A stretch of DNA of 35,260 bases from Bacillota bacterium (GTDB taxonomy: Bacteria > Bacillota > Clostridia > Oscillospirales > Oscillospiraceae), in the NCBI GenBank assembly GCA_029003235.1, contig JAQYBZ010000033.1:1-35260 (forward strand), written 5' to 3'. The translations under genes and the position numbers were made by a program. This document shows positions 7,608 through 16,594 of this stretch, piece by piece (within the stretch, counting starts at the first letter, position 1; every line of letters starts with the position of its first letter). Under the pieces are notes generated by a model. The model ran no database searches and was not told where the DNA came from. It worked only from the letters and a program-made list of their open reading frames with translations.

Positions 7608-8640
7608 AAGATGTATCATAAACACCGCCATTTTTCTGGTGCTGGTGCTGGTGCTGTGCCTGTTTGTACCTGTGTTTTACTTTGAAGGGGGCATTGCCGC
7701 CAACGCGGGGAAGAATTTTGACGTCAAAGAGCGCCAGAGCTATGCCGGAAGCGTGGACACGATCTTCAGCGGCGCGTCCCATGGCCTTTGCGGTTTCCGC
7801 CCGTCGGTCTATGACGAAGCCATGGACACCAGCTCCTATAATCTCTCCGGAAGCCTGCTGACCATGCAGGGGCGTTACACGCTGATACAGCAGGAGCTTT
7901 CCAGGAACCCGGTGGAAACGGTAATTCTGGAGGTCTCCTATAACGCCCTGTCCCGCACGGATACCACCCATTTTGAGGGCGACTACTATATGATCGGCCG
8001 CATTGACCGGCTGAGCGACCGCTTGAAATGGATCGGCAGCAGCTTTTCCTATGACGAATACTTTGACCTCTATGCCACGGCGCTGAAGGATGGCCGACCC
8101 TATCTGATTCACCGGATGAAAGGCCTGCTTGTGGGCGCCGGGGAGCAGGAGGACTGGAATCCGGACAGGGGCTTTCTGCCCTCAGACCCGAAAGACCTGA
8201 CGCTGAGTCAGGAAGCATACCGGCAGGAATATCATACCGTGCCCATGTCCACGGAGATCAACCAGGAAAATCTGGAGTATCTCAACAGGATTCTGAAGCT
8301 GTGCCAACAGAAGGGGGCGCGGGTGATCCTTGTGACCCTGCCTCTGTCCCAGCTTGCCCTCAACCGCTATGATAATCTGGAGACCGTGCGCCTGCAGTAC
8401 GCCCAATTGGCGCAGGAAAACGGCTGCCTGTTCTGGGACTTCAACTTGTATAAGGAACGGACGGCGCTGTTGAGCGATACCGACTGTTTTCGGGACATCA
8501 ACCATATGTCCACCAAGGGCGCGGGGGCGTTTACCCGGCTTCTTGCCGATACTCTGTCGGCCTATGACGGGGGACAGGACGTGAGCGGCTGGTTTTACGG
8601 CTCCTATGACGAGCTGCCCCGGGTAGGCGCGGACGGCTGA
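7594..8640 (+). CDS. Membrane-anchored SGNH/DltD-like protein
   Basis: N-terminal TM segment, 'FSGASHGLCGFRPSVYDEA' (Ser motif) and 'FRDINHMSTKGAGAFTRLL' (DxxH motif); overlaps the MBOAT ORF by 14 nt. Confidence 0.8.
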   Translation: MHNFRRCIINTAIFLVLVLVLCLFVPVFYFEGGIAANAGKNFDVKERQSYAGSVDTIFSGASHGLCGFRPSVYDEAMDTSSYNLSGSLLTMQGRYTLIQQELSRNPVETVILEVSYNALSRTDTTHFEGDYYMIGRIDRLSDRLKWIGSSFSYDEYFDLYATALKDGRPYLIHRMKGLLVGAGEQEDWNPDRGFLPSDPKDLTLSQEAYRQEYHTVPMSTEINQENLEYLNRILKLCQQKGARVILVTLPLSQLALNRYDNLETVRLQYAQLAQENGCLFWDFNLYKERTALLSDTDCFRDINHMSTKGAGAFTRLLADTLSAYDGGQDVSGWFYGSYDELPRVGADG

Positions 8641-8694
8641 AACCCTTAGCCCGGCGAAAAAGCAGTCCTTTCGTCAAAAAATCGCCCCGGCCGC

Positions 8695-8723
8695 TTGACA
8701 AACGTTTTTTCCGGTGCTATGAT
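8695..8723 (+). promoter_or_regulatory. Sigma-A-type promoter for the aro operon leader
   Basis: TTGACA-17 bp-TATGAT. Confidence 0.85.
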
Positions 8724-8751
8724 GAGAAAAATTGACAAAGGAGAACACAAA

Positions 8752-8811
8752 ATGTCCATGGTTCTGTCTTTTGCATACGATTACTACTTTTACTTTTATC
8801 ACAAAAAGTAA
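8752..8811 (+). CDS. Tyr/Phe-rich attenuator leader peptide MSMVLSFAYDYYFYFYHKK
   Basis: ATG with RBS AAAGGAG 8 nt upstream; 5 Tyr and 3 Phe in 19 codons; immediately upstream of an antiterminator/terminator pair and the aro operon. Confidence 0.85.
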   Translation: MSMVLSFAYDYYFYFYHKK

Positions 8812-8900
8812 AAGCGTTTTTGCTGCAAAAAGACATGACCGACGACCCGGATATGTGTGTTATGAGCTGCGCAGTAAAAACTGCGCGGCTCTTCTTTTTT
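8787..8900 (+). promoter_or_regulatory. Transcription attenuator of the aromatic operon (1:2 hairpin, antiterminator, terminator)
   Basis: CTTTTACTTTT (8787-8797)/AAAAGTAAAAG (8804-8814) hairpin; antiterminator 8816-8826 pairs with 8871-8881; terminator GAGCTGCGCAG-taaaaa-CTGCGCGGCTC (8864-8891) followed by ttcTTTTTT. Confidence 0.85.
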
Positions 8901-8997
8901 AAGGATTACCGCAGCGACCCTTTGCCCGGTGCAAGCCGCGGCGCGTGGAACGGCAAAAGAAAGAAATCAAATGCTTCAGAAAGCGGAGGAATTGACC

Positions 8998-10005
8998 ATG
9001 ATCGCAGTATTAAAGCCCAGTGCAACCCAGCAGCAGATGGAGCACATCTGCCAGTGGATCCGCGCCCAAGGCGTGGAGGTTCACGTCTCCAAAGGACAGT
9101 ATCAGACAATTTTGGGACTCATCGGCGACACGTCGCGTATTGACATGGAGCTGCTGGAGAGTCTGGAGATCGTGGAGTCCGTCAAACGGATCTCCGAGCC
9201 TTTCAAGAGCGCCAACCGCAAGTTCCACCCCGACGACACGGTGGTGGAGATCACCCCGGACATCAAGCTGGGCGGCGGCCATTTCCAGATCATTGCAGGC
9301 CCCTGCAGCGTGGAGAGCCACGATCAGATCATCGGCATCGCTAAGAGCGTCAGTGCCTCCGGCGCGACCATGCTCCGCGGCGGCGCTTTCAAGCCCAGAA
9401 CCTCCCCCTATGATTTTCAGGGATTGAAAGCCGAGGGGCTGGAGCTGCTGCTGGAAGCAAAAAAAATCACGGGTATGCCCATCGTGACGGAGATCATGTC
9501 CGTAGAGGATCTGCCCCTGTTTGAAAACGTGGACGTTTTGCAGGTGGGCGCGCGGAATATGCAGAATTTTGACCTGCTCAAGCATCTGGGAGAGACCCGC
9601 AAGCCCATTCTGCTCAAGCGCGGACTGGCCAACACCCTGAAAGAGCTGCTCATGAGCGCTGAGTACATTATGGCCGGGGGCAACGAGAACGTGATTCTGT
9701 GCGAGCGGGGCATCCGCACCTTTGAGACCTACACCCGCAATACCCTGGATCTGTCCGCTGTTCCCATGCTGCGGGAGCTGACCCATCTGCCTATCGTCGT
9801 CGATCCCAGCCATGCCACAGGGACGGCGCGGCTGGTGGAGCCCATGGCACTGGCAGCGGCGGCAGCCGGCGCCGACGGCATTATGGTGGAGGTGCACAAC
9901 GACCCCATCCACGCCCTCTGCGACGGCGCCCAGTCCCTGACTCCGGCGCAGTTTGACAGCCTGGCGCAGAAGATTTTCAAGGTACGGAGGGCGGTGACGG
10001 AATGA
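8998..10005 (+). CDS. aroF: 3-deoxy-7-phosphoheptulonate (DAHP) synthase with N-terminal ferredoxin-like domain
   Basis: MIAVLKPSATQQQMEHICQWIRAQG...; 'IAGPCSVES', 'LRGGAFKPRTSPYDFQG', 'ILLKRGLANTLKELLMSAEYIMAGGNENVILCERGIRTFE', 'VDPSHATG'. Confidence 0.95.
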   Translation: MIAVLKPSATQQQMEHICQWIRAQGVEVHVSKGQYQTILGLIGDTSRIDMELLESLEIVESVKRISEPFKSANRKFHPDDTVVEITPDIKLGGGHFQIIAGPCSVESHDQIIGIAKSVSASGATMLRGGAFKPRTSPYDFQGLKAEGLELLLEAKKITGMPIVTEIMSVEDLPLFENVDVLQVGARNMQNFDLLKHLGETRKPILLKRGLANTLKELLMSAEYIMAGGNENVILCERGIRTFETYTRNTLDLSAVPMLRELTHLPIVVDPSHATGTARLVEPMALAAAAAGADGIMVEVHNDPIHALCDGAQSLTPAQFDSLAQKIFKVRRAVTE

Positions 10006-10832
10006 CAGTAGGAATCGTAGGACTGGGACTGATCGGCGGCTCTCTGGCCAAGGCCTACACGGAAGCCGGGCACCGGGTGCTGGGCGAAGACCGGGACGAG
10101 AAAATTCTGGGCTTTGCCATGCTCTCCGGGGCGGTGGAGGCGGCGCTGACGCCGCAGAATCTGGAACAGTGCCAGTTGATCCTCATTGCTCTTTACCCCA
10201 GGGCGGCCATTGAATGGCTGGAGCAGCACAAAGACCGCATCGCCAAACAGACGCTGGTCATGGACTGCTGCGGTACCAAGCGGCAGGTCTGCGCGGCCTG
10301 CTTCCCCATGGCGGAGGCGTCCGGCTTTACCTTTGTGGGCGGCCACCCCATGGCGGGCAAGCACCAGTCCGGCTTCAAGTACAGCCGGGCAAGCCTGTTC
10401 CGGGATGCATCCATGGTTATTGTGCCGCCGGCGGACGATATTGATCTGCTGGATCGGGTCAAGCAGGCCCTTGCCCCTCTGGGACTGGGACGGCTCACCG
10501 TGACCACGGCGGAGATTCACGACCGCATGATCGCCTTTACCTCCCAGATGGCTCATGTGGTGTCCAACGCCTTTATCAAAAGTCCCACGGCCAAAGCCCA
10601 TAAGGGCTTTTCCGCAGGCAGCTATAAGGATTTCACCCGTGTGGCGCAGCTCAACGCCGAAATGTGGACGGAGCTGTTTCTGGAGAACCGGGACAATCTG
10701 ACCCGGGAGCTGGATACGCTCATCGACGCCCTTTCGGCCTACCGCGGCGCTCTGCAGGCCAACGACGCGTCGGCACTGCAGGCGCTGCTGGAAGAGGGCA
10801 GCCAATGTAAGCTGGAGGTGGACGGCAGATGA
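10002..10832 (+). CDS. tyrA: Prephenate dehydrogenase
   Basis: 'VGIVGLGLIGGSLAKAY' NAD-binding motif; 'GGHPMAGKHQSGF'; ATGA overlap with aroF. Confidence 0.92.
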   Translation: MTVGIVGLGLIGGSLAKAYTEAGHRVLGEDRDEKILGFAMLSGAVEAALTPQNLEQCQLILIALYPRAAIEWLEQHKDRIAKQTLVMDCCGTKRQVCAACFPMAEASGFTFVGGHPMAGKHQSGFKYSRASLFRDASMVIVPPADDIDLLDRVKQALAPLGLGRLTVTTAEIHDRMIAFTSQMAHVVSNAFIKSPTAKAHKGFSAGSYKDFTRVAQLNAEMWTELFLENRDNLTRELDTLIDALSAYRGALQANDASALQALLEEGSQCKLEVDGR

Positions 10833-11881
10833 AAACCATCCATGTCAACGCCTCCCGGCAGTACGATGTGTGCATCCGGCGGGGCAGCCTTGCCCGGTGC
10901 GGCGGGGACATCCGCGCCGTTAACGGCGGCACGGCCGCCGCGCTGGTTACGGATCGCACGGTGGACGGTCTCTACGGGCAGACCGTGGAGCAATCCCTTC
11001 AGGCGGCCGGATACCGGACGGTGAAATTTATCATCGAGCCGGGAGAGCAGTCGAAGAACGGTGAAAATTTTCTTAAATTACTCAATTTTCTGGCGGAAAA
11101 CCAACTGACCCGCAGCGACCTTGTGGTGGCGCTGGGGGGCGGCGTAGTGGGTGATCTGGCGGGCTTTGCCGCCGCCAGCTATCTGCGGGGGGTGGCGCTG
11201 GTACAGCTCCCCACCACCCTGCTTGCCATGGTGGATTCTTCCGTGGGAGGCAAGACGGCCATTGATCTGCCCGCCGGCAAAAATCTGGCCGGCGCCTTTT
11301 ACCAGCCGTCGCTGGTGCTTTGCGACCCGGACGCGCTGGATTCTCTGCCGGAGGAGATCTTCTCCGACGGCTGCGCCGAGGTCATCAAATACGGCATGAT
11401 CGCCGACGGCGACCTGCTCACCGCCCTGAAAACGCCCCTGCGCCGGCAGGCGGAAGCGGTCATTGCCCGCTGCGTGGAGATCAAGCGCGACGTGGTGGCG
11501 CAGGACGAGTTTGACACGGGAATGCGGCAGCTTCTGAATTTTGGCCATACCATCGGCCACGGGGTAGAGCTGTGCAGTGGCTACACCATATCCCACGGGA
11601 AAGCGGTGGCCATGGGCATGGCTGCCGTGACCGTTGCCGCCGAGCGCAGCGAGCTGTGCCCAGACGGCCTGTACTGGGAGCTGCACGACCTGCTGGTGCA
11701 GTACGGCCTGCCCACCCAACTGCCCTACGGGGCACAGCAGCTTCTGCAGGCGGCCTACCGTGACAAAAAACGCAGCGGCGATGAGATCCATCTGGTTGTC
11801 CCTGCCCTGCGGGGGCGCTGCGTGATCCGGAATCTGACCATGGAGGAGTTCGCGGTGCTGCTGCAGCTCTGCGACAGATAA
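10829..11881 (+). CDS. aroB: 3-dehydroquinate synthase
   Basis: 'EPGEQSKN', 'ALGGGVVGDLAGFAAASYLRGVALVQLPTTLLAMVDSSVGGKTAIDLPAGKN', 'FGHTIGHGVE'; ATGA overlap. Confidence 0.96.
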   Translation: MKTIHVNASRQYDVCIRRGSLARCGGDIRAVNGGTAAALVTDRTVDGLYGQTVEQSLQAAGYRTVKFIIEPGEQSKNGENFLKLLNFLAENQLTRSDLVVALGGGVVGDLAGFAAASYLRGVALVQLPTTLLAMVDSSVGGKTAIDLPAGKNLAGAFYQPSLVLCDPDALDSLPEEIFSDGCAEVIKYGMIADGDLLTALKTPLRRQAEAVIARCVEIKRDVVAQDEFDTGMRQLLNFGHTIGHGVELCSGYTISHGKAVAMGMAAVTVAAERSELCPDGLYWELHDLLVQYGLPTQLPYGAQQLLQAAYRDKKRSGDEIHLVVPALRGRCVIRNLTMEEFAVLLQLCDR

Positions 11882-11882
11882 T

Positions 11883-13142
11883 ATGAGAGCGATCATTGGC
11901 AATACGCCCCTGCACGGGCAGGTGGAGGCCATTTCCTCCAAGTCCTGGCTCCATCGGGCGCTGATCTGCGCGGCCATGGGGGAGCAGCCTACCCGCCTGC
12001 GCTGGCGAAGCTGCGGCGAGGACGTGGCGGCCACCATTCGGTGCCTGGAGGCGCTGGGGGCGCGGCTTACGCCCCAAACAGACGGCCTGTCCGTCTGCGG
12101 GGGGAAGACCGTTTCCCCGGCGGTGCTGGACTGCGGCGAAAGCGGCAGCACCTTGCGCTTTCTGCTGCCTTTGGCAGGGGCTTTGGGTGTGCAGGCGGCG
12201 TTTTACGCCTCCGGGCGGCTGCCCCAGCGTCCTTTGAGTCCCCTGTATGAGCAGCTCGGGAGCCACGGCTATGCCCTGTCAGAGCAGGGCGTCGTGCCCC
12301 TGCGGGGAGAGGGACGGCTCAGGGGAGGGGTCTATCGTCTGCCGGGCAACGTGTCGTCCCAGTATGTGTCGGGGCTTTTGATGGCGCTGCCCCTGCTGGT
12401 TGACGATAGCGAAATTATGTTAACTTCTAAATTGGAATCCCGCCCCTATGTAGATCTGACACTGGATCTTCTGCGGCGTTTCGGCGTGGAGATCCGGGAA
12501 ACGGGCGACGGCTTCTTCGTGCCCGGCGGTCAGCGCCCCCGGACGCCGGGGGAGCTGACGGCGGAGGGAGACTGGTCCAATGCGGCATTCTGGCTTTGCG
12601 CCGGGGCTTTGTCTGCCGGGGGCGTCACGGTCAGCGGTCTGGATCCGGCGTCCCGTCAGGGCGACCGGGCGGTGTGCGATATTCTGTCCCGCTTCGGGGC
12701 GGTGCTCACCGTGGACGGCTGCCGGATAAGCGTCCGCCGGGGCAATCTGCGGGGCATCGACGTGGACTGCGCCCAGATTCCCGATCTGCTGCCGGTGCTG
12801 GCGGCGGTGGCGGCCGGGGCGGAGGGAACCACCCGGTTTTATCACGCCCAGCGCCTGCGCTTAACGGAACGCGACCGCCTGAAAACCGTGGTGCAGACCT
12901 TGTCGGCGCTGGGAGCGCGGGTGCAGGAGCAGCCCGACGGCCTGACGGTGGAGGGATGCTCCTGTCTGGAGGGCGGCTGCGTTTCGGGACATAACGACCA
13001 CCGCATCGTCATGATGGCGGCAGTGGCGGCGGCGCTTTGCAAGCGGCCGGTATGTATCGAGCAGGCGCAGGCGGTGGACAAGTCCTATCCCGACTTTTTC
13101 CGGGATGCCGCCCTGCTTTCGGCCAATGTGGAGCTGCAATAG
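11883..13142 (+). CDS. aroA: 3-phosphoshikimate 1-carboxyvinyltransferase (EPSP synthase)
   Basis: 'SSKSWLHRALICAAMG', 'DCGESGSTLRFLLPLAGALG', 'PGNVSSQYVSGLLMALPLL', 'GHNDHRIVMMAAVAA'. Confidence 0.95.
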   Translation: MRAIIGNTPLHGQVEAISSKSWLHRALICAAMGEQPTRLRWRSCGEDVAATIRCLEALGARLTPQTDGLSVCGGKTVSPAVLDCGESGSTLRFLLPLAGALGVQAAFYASGRLPQRPLSPLYEQLGSHGYALSEQGVVPLRGEGRLRGGVYRLPGNVSSQYVSGLLMALPLLVDDSEIMLTSKLESRPYVDLTLDLLRRFGVEIRETGDGFFVPGGQRPRTPGELTAEGDWSNAAFWLCAGALSAGGVTVSGLDPASRQGDRAVCDILSRFGAVLTVDGCRISVRRGNLRGIDVDCAQIPDLLPVLAAVAAGAEGTTRFYHAQRLRLTERDRLKTVVQTLSALGARVQEQPDGLTVEGCSCLEGGCVSGHNDHRIVMMAAVAAALCKRPVCIEQAQAVDKSYPDFFRDAALLSANVELQ

Positions 13143-13151
13143 GAGGCGCTT

Positions 13152-14225
13152 ATGGCAAACAGCTACGGTACCCATCTTCGATTGAAAATTTACGGCGAGT
13201 CCCACGCTCCGGCCATCGGCATGACGCTGGAAAATTTCCCGGCGGGCTTTGCAGTGGACATGGACGCTCTGGCTGCATTTTTAGCCCGGCGGGCGCCGGG
13301 CAACGCCCCCTGGGCGACACCCCGCAAGGAGGCGGACGCGCCCCGTTTTCTCTCCGGCCTGACCGGGGGCGTAACGGACGGCGGCTGCCTGCGGGCGGAG
13401 ATCTATAACACCAACGTGCGGCCCGGCGACTATGAGACCTCCATTCCCAGGCCGGGGCACGCCGACTACCCGGCCTATGTAAAATACGGGCATATCGCCA
13501 GCGGCGGCGGCCGCTTCTCCGGCAGAATGACCGCGCCTTTGTGCATTGCAGGAGGCATCTGCCTGCAATATCTGCGCAGCCGGGGCATCGCCGTGGGCGC
13601 CCATGCCCTGGCCATCGGCGGCGTCTGCGACGAGGTGTTCGACCCCATGGCGCCCAGGCTTTCCGCCCTTGAGGGAAAGGCTTTCCCCGTGCTGGATGAC
13701 GCCGCAGGGGAGAAAATGCAGCAAGCCATTGCGGCTGCCCGGGCGGAGGGCGACTCCGTGGGCGGTATCATCGAGTGCGCCGTCACCGGCCTGCCTGTGG
13801 GGCTGGGGGAGCATATGTTCGACGGCATGGAAAACCGGATCGCCGCCATTGTCTTCGCCATTCCGGCGGTGAAAGGCGTGGACTTCGGCGCGGGGTTTTC
13901 CAGCGCTTATCTGCGCGGCTCGGAAAACAACGATCCCTATGCCTTTGATGGCGGCGCGGTGCGGCTCCTGCGCAACCGCAGCGGCGGTGTGCTGGGCGGG
14001 ATGACCACGGGTATGCCCCTGATCTTTCAGGCGGCGGTAAAGCCCACCCCGTCCATTGCCAAAGCCCAGCAAAGCGTCGATCTGAAGACCGGCCAAAGCG
14101 TTGAATTGAAGATTCGCGGCAGACATGACCCGTGCATTGTGCCCCGCGCAGTCCCCGTGGTGGAGGCTGCCGCCGCCCTTGCCGTGTGCGACGCGCTGCT
14201 GCAGGAGGAGGAAGAGAAAGAATGA
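13152..14225 (+). CDS. aroC: Chorismate synthase
   Basis: 'MANSYGTHLRLKIYGESHAPAIG', 'GRFSGRMTAPLCIAGGICLQYL', 'GRHDPCIVPRAVPVVEAAAALAVCDALL'. Confidence 0.95.
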   Translation: MANSYGTHLRLKIYGESHAPAIGMTLENFPAGFAVDMDALAAFLARRAPGNAPWATPRKEADAPRFLSGLTGGVTDGGCLRAEIYNTNVRPGDYETSIPRPGHADYPAYVKYGHIASGGGRFSGRMTAPLCIAGGICLQYLRSRGIAVGAHALAIGGVCDEVFDPMAPRLSALEGKAFPVLDDAAGEKMQQAIAAARAEGDSVGGIIECAVTGLPVGLGEHMFDGMENRIAAIVFAIPAVKGVDFGAGFSSAYLRGSENNDPYAFDGGAVRLLRNRSGGVLGGMTTGMPLIFQAAVKPTPSIAKAQQSVDLKTGQSVELKIRGRHDPCIVPRAVPVVEAAAALAVCDALLQEEEEKE

Positions 14226-15364
14226 ATCTGGAAGAACTGCGAAAACAAATGGACAGCGCCGACGCGGAGCTGCTGAAGCAATTTGAGCGGCGCATGGACG
14301 TGGCGGCGCAGATCGCCGAATACAAGCGGGACAACGGCCTGCCTGTACTGGACGCCGGGAGGGAGCGCCAGAAGTTGGCGGAATTGACCGGTATGGCGCA
14401 GGAGGACAAAAAGCAGTATGTGAGCGTGCTGTATGCGCTGCTGTTTGAGCTGAGCCGTTCGGCACAGCAGCGGCTGCTGAATCATGGCACCGCCCTCACG
14501 GCGCAGATCGCCGCCGCCATTGAAAACACCCCCAAGCTGTTTCCCACCTATCCCGCCGTGGCCTGTCAGGGGGTGGAGGGCGCCTATTCCCAGCAGGCCT
14601 GCGACAAGCTGTTCCGCACCCCGTCCATCCTCTATTTCCACAATTTCCAGGGAGTTTTTGCCGCCATTGACAGCGGCATGTGCCAATACGGCGTCCTGCC
14701 CGTGGAAAACAGCACGGCAGGCTCTGTCAATGAGATCTATGATCTGATGATGGAGTACCGCTTCCATATTGTACGCAGCACCCGCCTGAAGGTGGATCAC
14801 AATTTACTGGCCAAGGCCGGCGTCAAGGTGGAAAACATCCGCCGCATCTATTCCCATGCCCAGGCCATCAGCCAGTGCGCCGGATTCCTCAAGGGCTTGA
14901 AAAATGTAGAGATTATCCCCTGTGAGAACACGGCTGCCGCCGCCAAAATGGTGGCGGAGTCCGACCGCACGGATATTGCGGCGCTGTCCTCCCGGAACTG
15001 CTGCGGCCTGTACGGGCTGGAGTGCATTGCCGAGTCCGTGCAGGACAAGGGCAACAATTACACCCGCTTTATCTGTATCGCCAAGGATCTGCAGATCTAT
15101 CCCGGTGCGGACAAGACCAGTATCATGATGGAGATCCCCAACAAGCCCGGCGCGCTGTATCAGGTGCTTTCCCGGTTCTATGCGCTGGACATCAACCTGA
15201 CCAAGCTGGAGAGCCGCCCCATTCCCGACCGGGATTTCGAGTTTATGTTCTACTTTGATCTGGAAACGCCGGTCTATTCCCCACAGCTATTGCAGCTTCT
15301 GTCCGAGCTGGAGCAGGCCGGCACCAGATTCCGTTATCTGGGCAGCTACAGCGAGATCGTTTAG
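14222..15364 (+). CDS. pheA: Bifunctional chorismate mutase/prephenate dehydratase with ACT domain
   Basis: MNLEELRKQMDSADAELLKQFERRMDVAAQIAEYK (CM), 'VACQGVEGAYSQQACDKLF' and 'VLPVENSTAGSVNEIYDLM' (PDT), 'KTSIMMEIPNKPGALYQVL...ESRP' (ACT). Confidence 0.95.
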   Translation: MNLEELRKQMDSADAELLKQFERRMDVAAQIAEYKRDNGLPVLDAGRERQKLAELTGMAQEDKKQYVSVLYALLFELSRSAQQRLLNHGTALTAQIAAAIENTPKLFPTYPAVACQGVEGAYSQQACDKLFRTPSILYFHNFQGVFAAIDSGMCQYGVLPVENSTAGSVNEIYDLMMEYRFHIVRSTRLKVDHNLLAKAGVKVENIRRIYSHAQAISQCAGFLKGLKNVEIIPCENTAAAAKMVAESDRTDIAALSSRNCCGLYGLECIAESVQDKGNNYTRFICIAKDLQIYPGADKTSIMMEIPNKPGALYQVLSRFYALDINLTKLESRPIPDRDFEFMFYFDLETPVYSPQLLQLLSELEQAGTRFRYLGSYSEIV

Positions 15365-15376
15365 GAGGGATGGAGG

Positions 15377-16594
15377 ATGCTCCGTTGCGGTTTGCTGGGT
15401 CGGCGGCTGGGTCACAGCTATTCTCCCGCCATTCACGCCATGCTGGGCGACTATGAATACGGTCTGTACGAAAAAGAGCCGGAGGCGCTGGAGGAATTTC
15501 TGCGCCATGGCGGGCTGGACGGCCTGAACGTTACCATTCCCTATAAGAAAACGGTGATGCAGTGGTGCGACGCGCTCTCTGACGAAGCGCTGCGCATCGG
15601 CAGCGTCAATACCCTTACGGTGAAGGACGGGAAAATCACCGGATATAATACCGACTGCGACGGTTTTGCGTGGCTTTTGCAGGCAAGCGGCTTTGACCCG
15701 GCGGGGAAGAAGGCACTGGTGCTGGGCAGCGGCGGCGCGTCTCTGGCGGTACAGGATGTGCTGAGGAATCGCGGCGCGCAGGTGGTGGTTGTCTCCCGCA
15801 CCGGGGAGGACAACTACGGCAATCTGGCGCGGCATCGGGATGCGGCGCTCCTTGTCAATGCCACGCCTGTGGGTATGTATCCCCATACGGGCGTCAGTCC
15901 GGTGGCGGTGGAGGACTTTCCTCAGTGCCGGGCGGTGTTGGATCTGATCTATAACCCGGCCAAAACCCGGCTTCTGCTGGATGCGGAGAAGCTGGGCATC
16001 CCAGCCTTCAACGGCCTGTCCATGCTGGTGGCACAGGCGGCGCGGGCTTCGGCGCTGTTTACGGGCGCGCCTGTCCCGGCGCAGAGAATCGGACAGATCA
16101 CGGAAGCCATCGCCCGACGGGAGAGAAATATCATTCTCATCGGCATGCCGGGCTGCGGCAAGACCTCTGTGGCAAAGGCGCTTGCAGCTCAGACCGGCCG
16201 GGAATTTCTGGACTGCGACGCCTGCCTGGAGCAGGCCGCTGGCAAGTCCATCCCGGAAATTTTTGCCCGGGACGGGGAAGCGGCCTTTCGCCGGCTGGAG
16301 ACTCAAACCCTGCAAAGCCTGTGCTGCCAGTCGGGCAAGGTAATCGCCACCGGGGGCGGCGTCGTGACCCGGCCGGAAAACCGGGACGTCCTGCGCCAGA
16401 ACGGAGTGCTGGTCTTTTTGCAGCGCCCTCTGGAAGAGCTGCAGGTCAGCGGACGCCCCCTGTCGGAGCAAAAGGGCGTGGCCGCGCTGGCGGAGCAGCG
16501 CCTGCCTCTGTACCGGGCGTGGAGCGACTGCGTCGTAGATGTATGCGGCGCCCAGGCCACGGCAAATCTGATTCGGAAGGAGCTGGAGCGATGA
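15377..16594 (+). CDS. aroE/aroK: Shikimate dehydrogenase-shikimate kinase fusion
   Basis: N-terminal AroE ('LGHSYSPAIHAMLG', 'GLNVTIPYKKTV', 'VLGSGGASLAV', 'VNATPVGMYP') continuous with C-terminal AroK ('IILIGMPGCGKTSVAKALA', 'FLDCDA', 'VIATGGGVVTRPENR'). Confidence 0.95.
   Translation: MLRCGLLGRRLGHSYSPAIHAMLGDYEYGLYEKEPEALEEFLRHGGLDGLNVTIPYKKTVMQWCDALSDEALRIGSVNTLTVKDGKITGYNTDCDGFAWLLQASGFDPAGKKALVLGSGGASLAVQDVLRNRGAQVVVVSRTGEDNYGNLARHRDAALLVNATPVGMYPHTGVSPVAVEDFPQCRAVLDLIYNPAKTRLLLDAEKLGIPAFNGLSMLVAQAARASALFTGAPVPAQRIGQITEAIARRERNIILIGMPGCGKTSVAKALAAQTGREFLDCDACLEQAAGKSIPEIFARDGEAAFRRLETQTLQSLCCQSGKVIATGGGVVTRPENRDVLRQNGVLVFLQRPLEELQVSGRPLSEQKGVAALAEQRLPLYRAWSDCVVDVCGAQATANLIRKELER

Noticed and set aside
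6015-7631. 538-aa minus-strand ORF opposite the MBOAT gene
   Set aside because: Shadow ORF of a GC-rich coding strand: Gln/His/Gly-rich, no recognisable domain, fully overlaps a clear MBOAT CDS
8724-8900. T-box riboswitch for the aro operon
   Set aside because: Leader is only ~170 nt; I saw no T-box consensus sequence or specifier stem, while a leader peptide with alternative hairpins is present
8820-9143. 107-aa plus-strand ORF overlapping the aro attenuator
   Set aside because: No conserved domain; overlaps the terminator hairpin and the aroF start. The 19-aa leader ORF explains the region better
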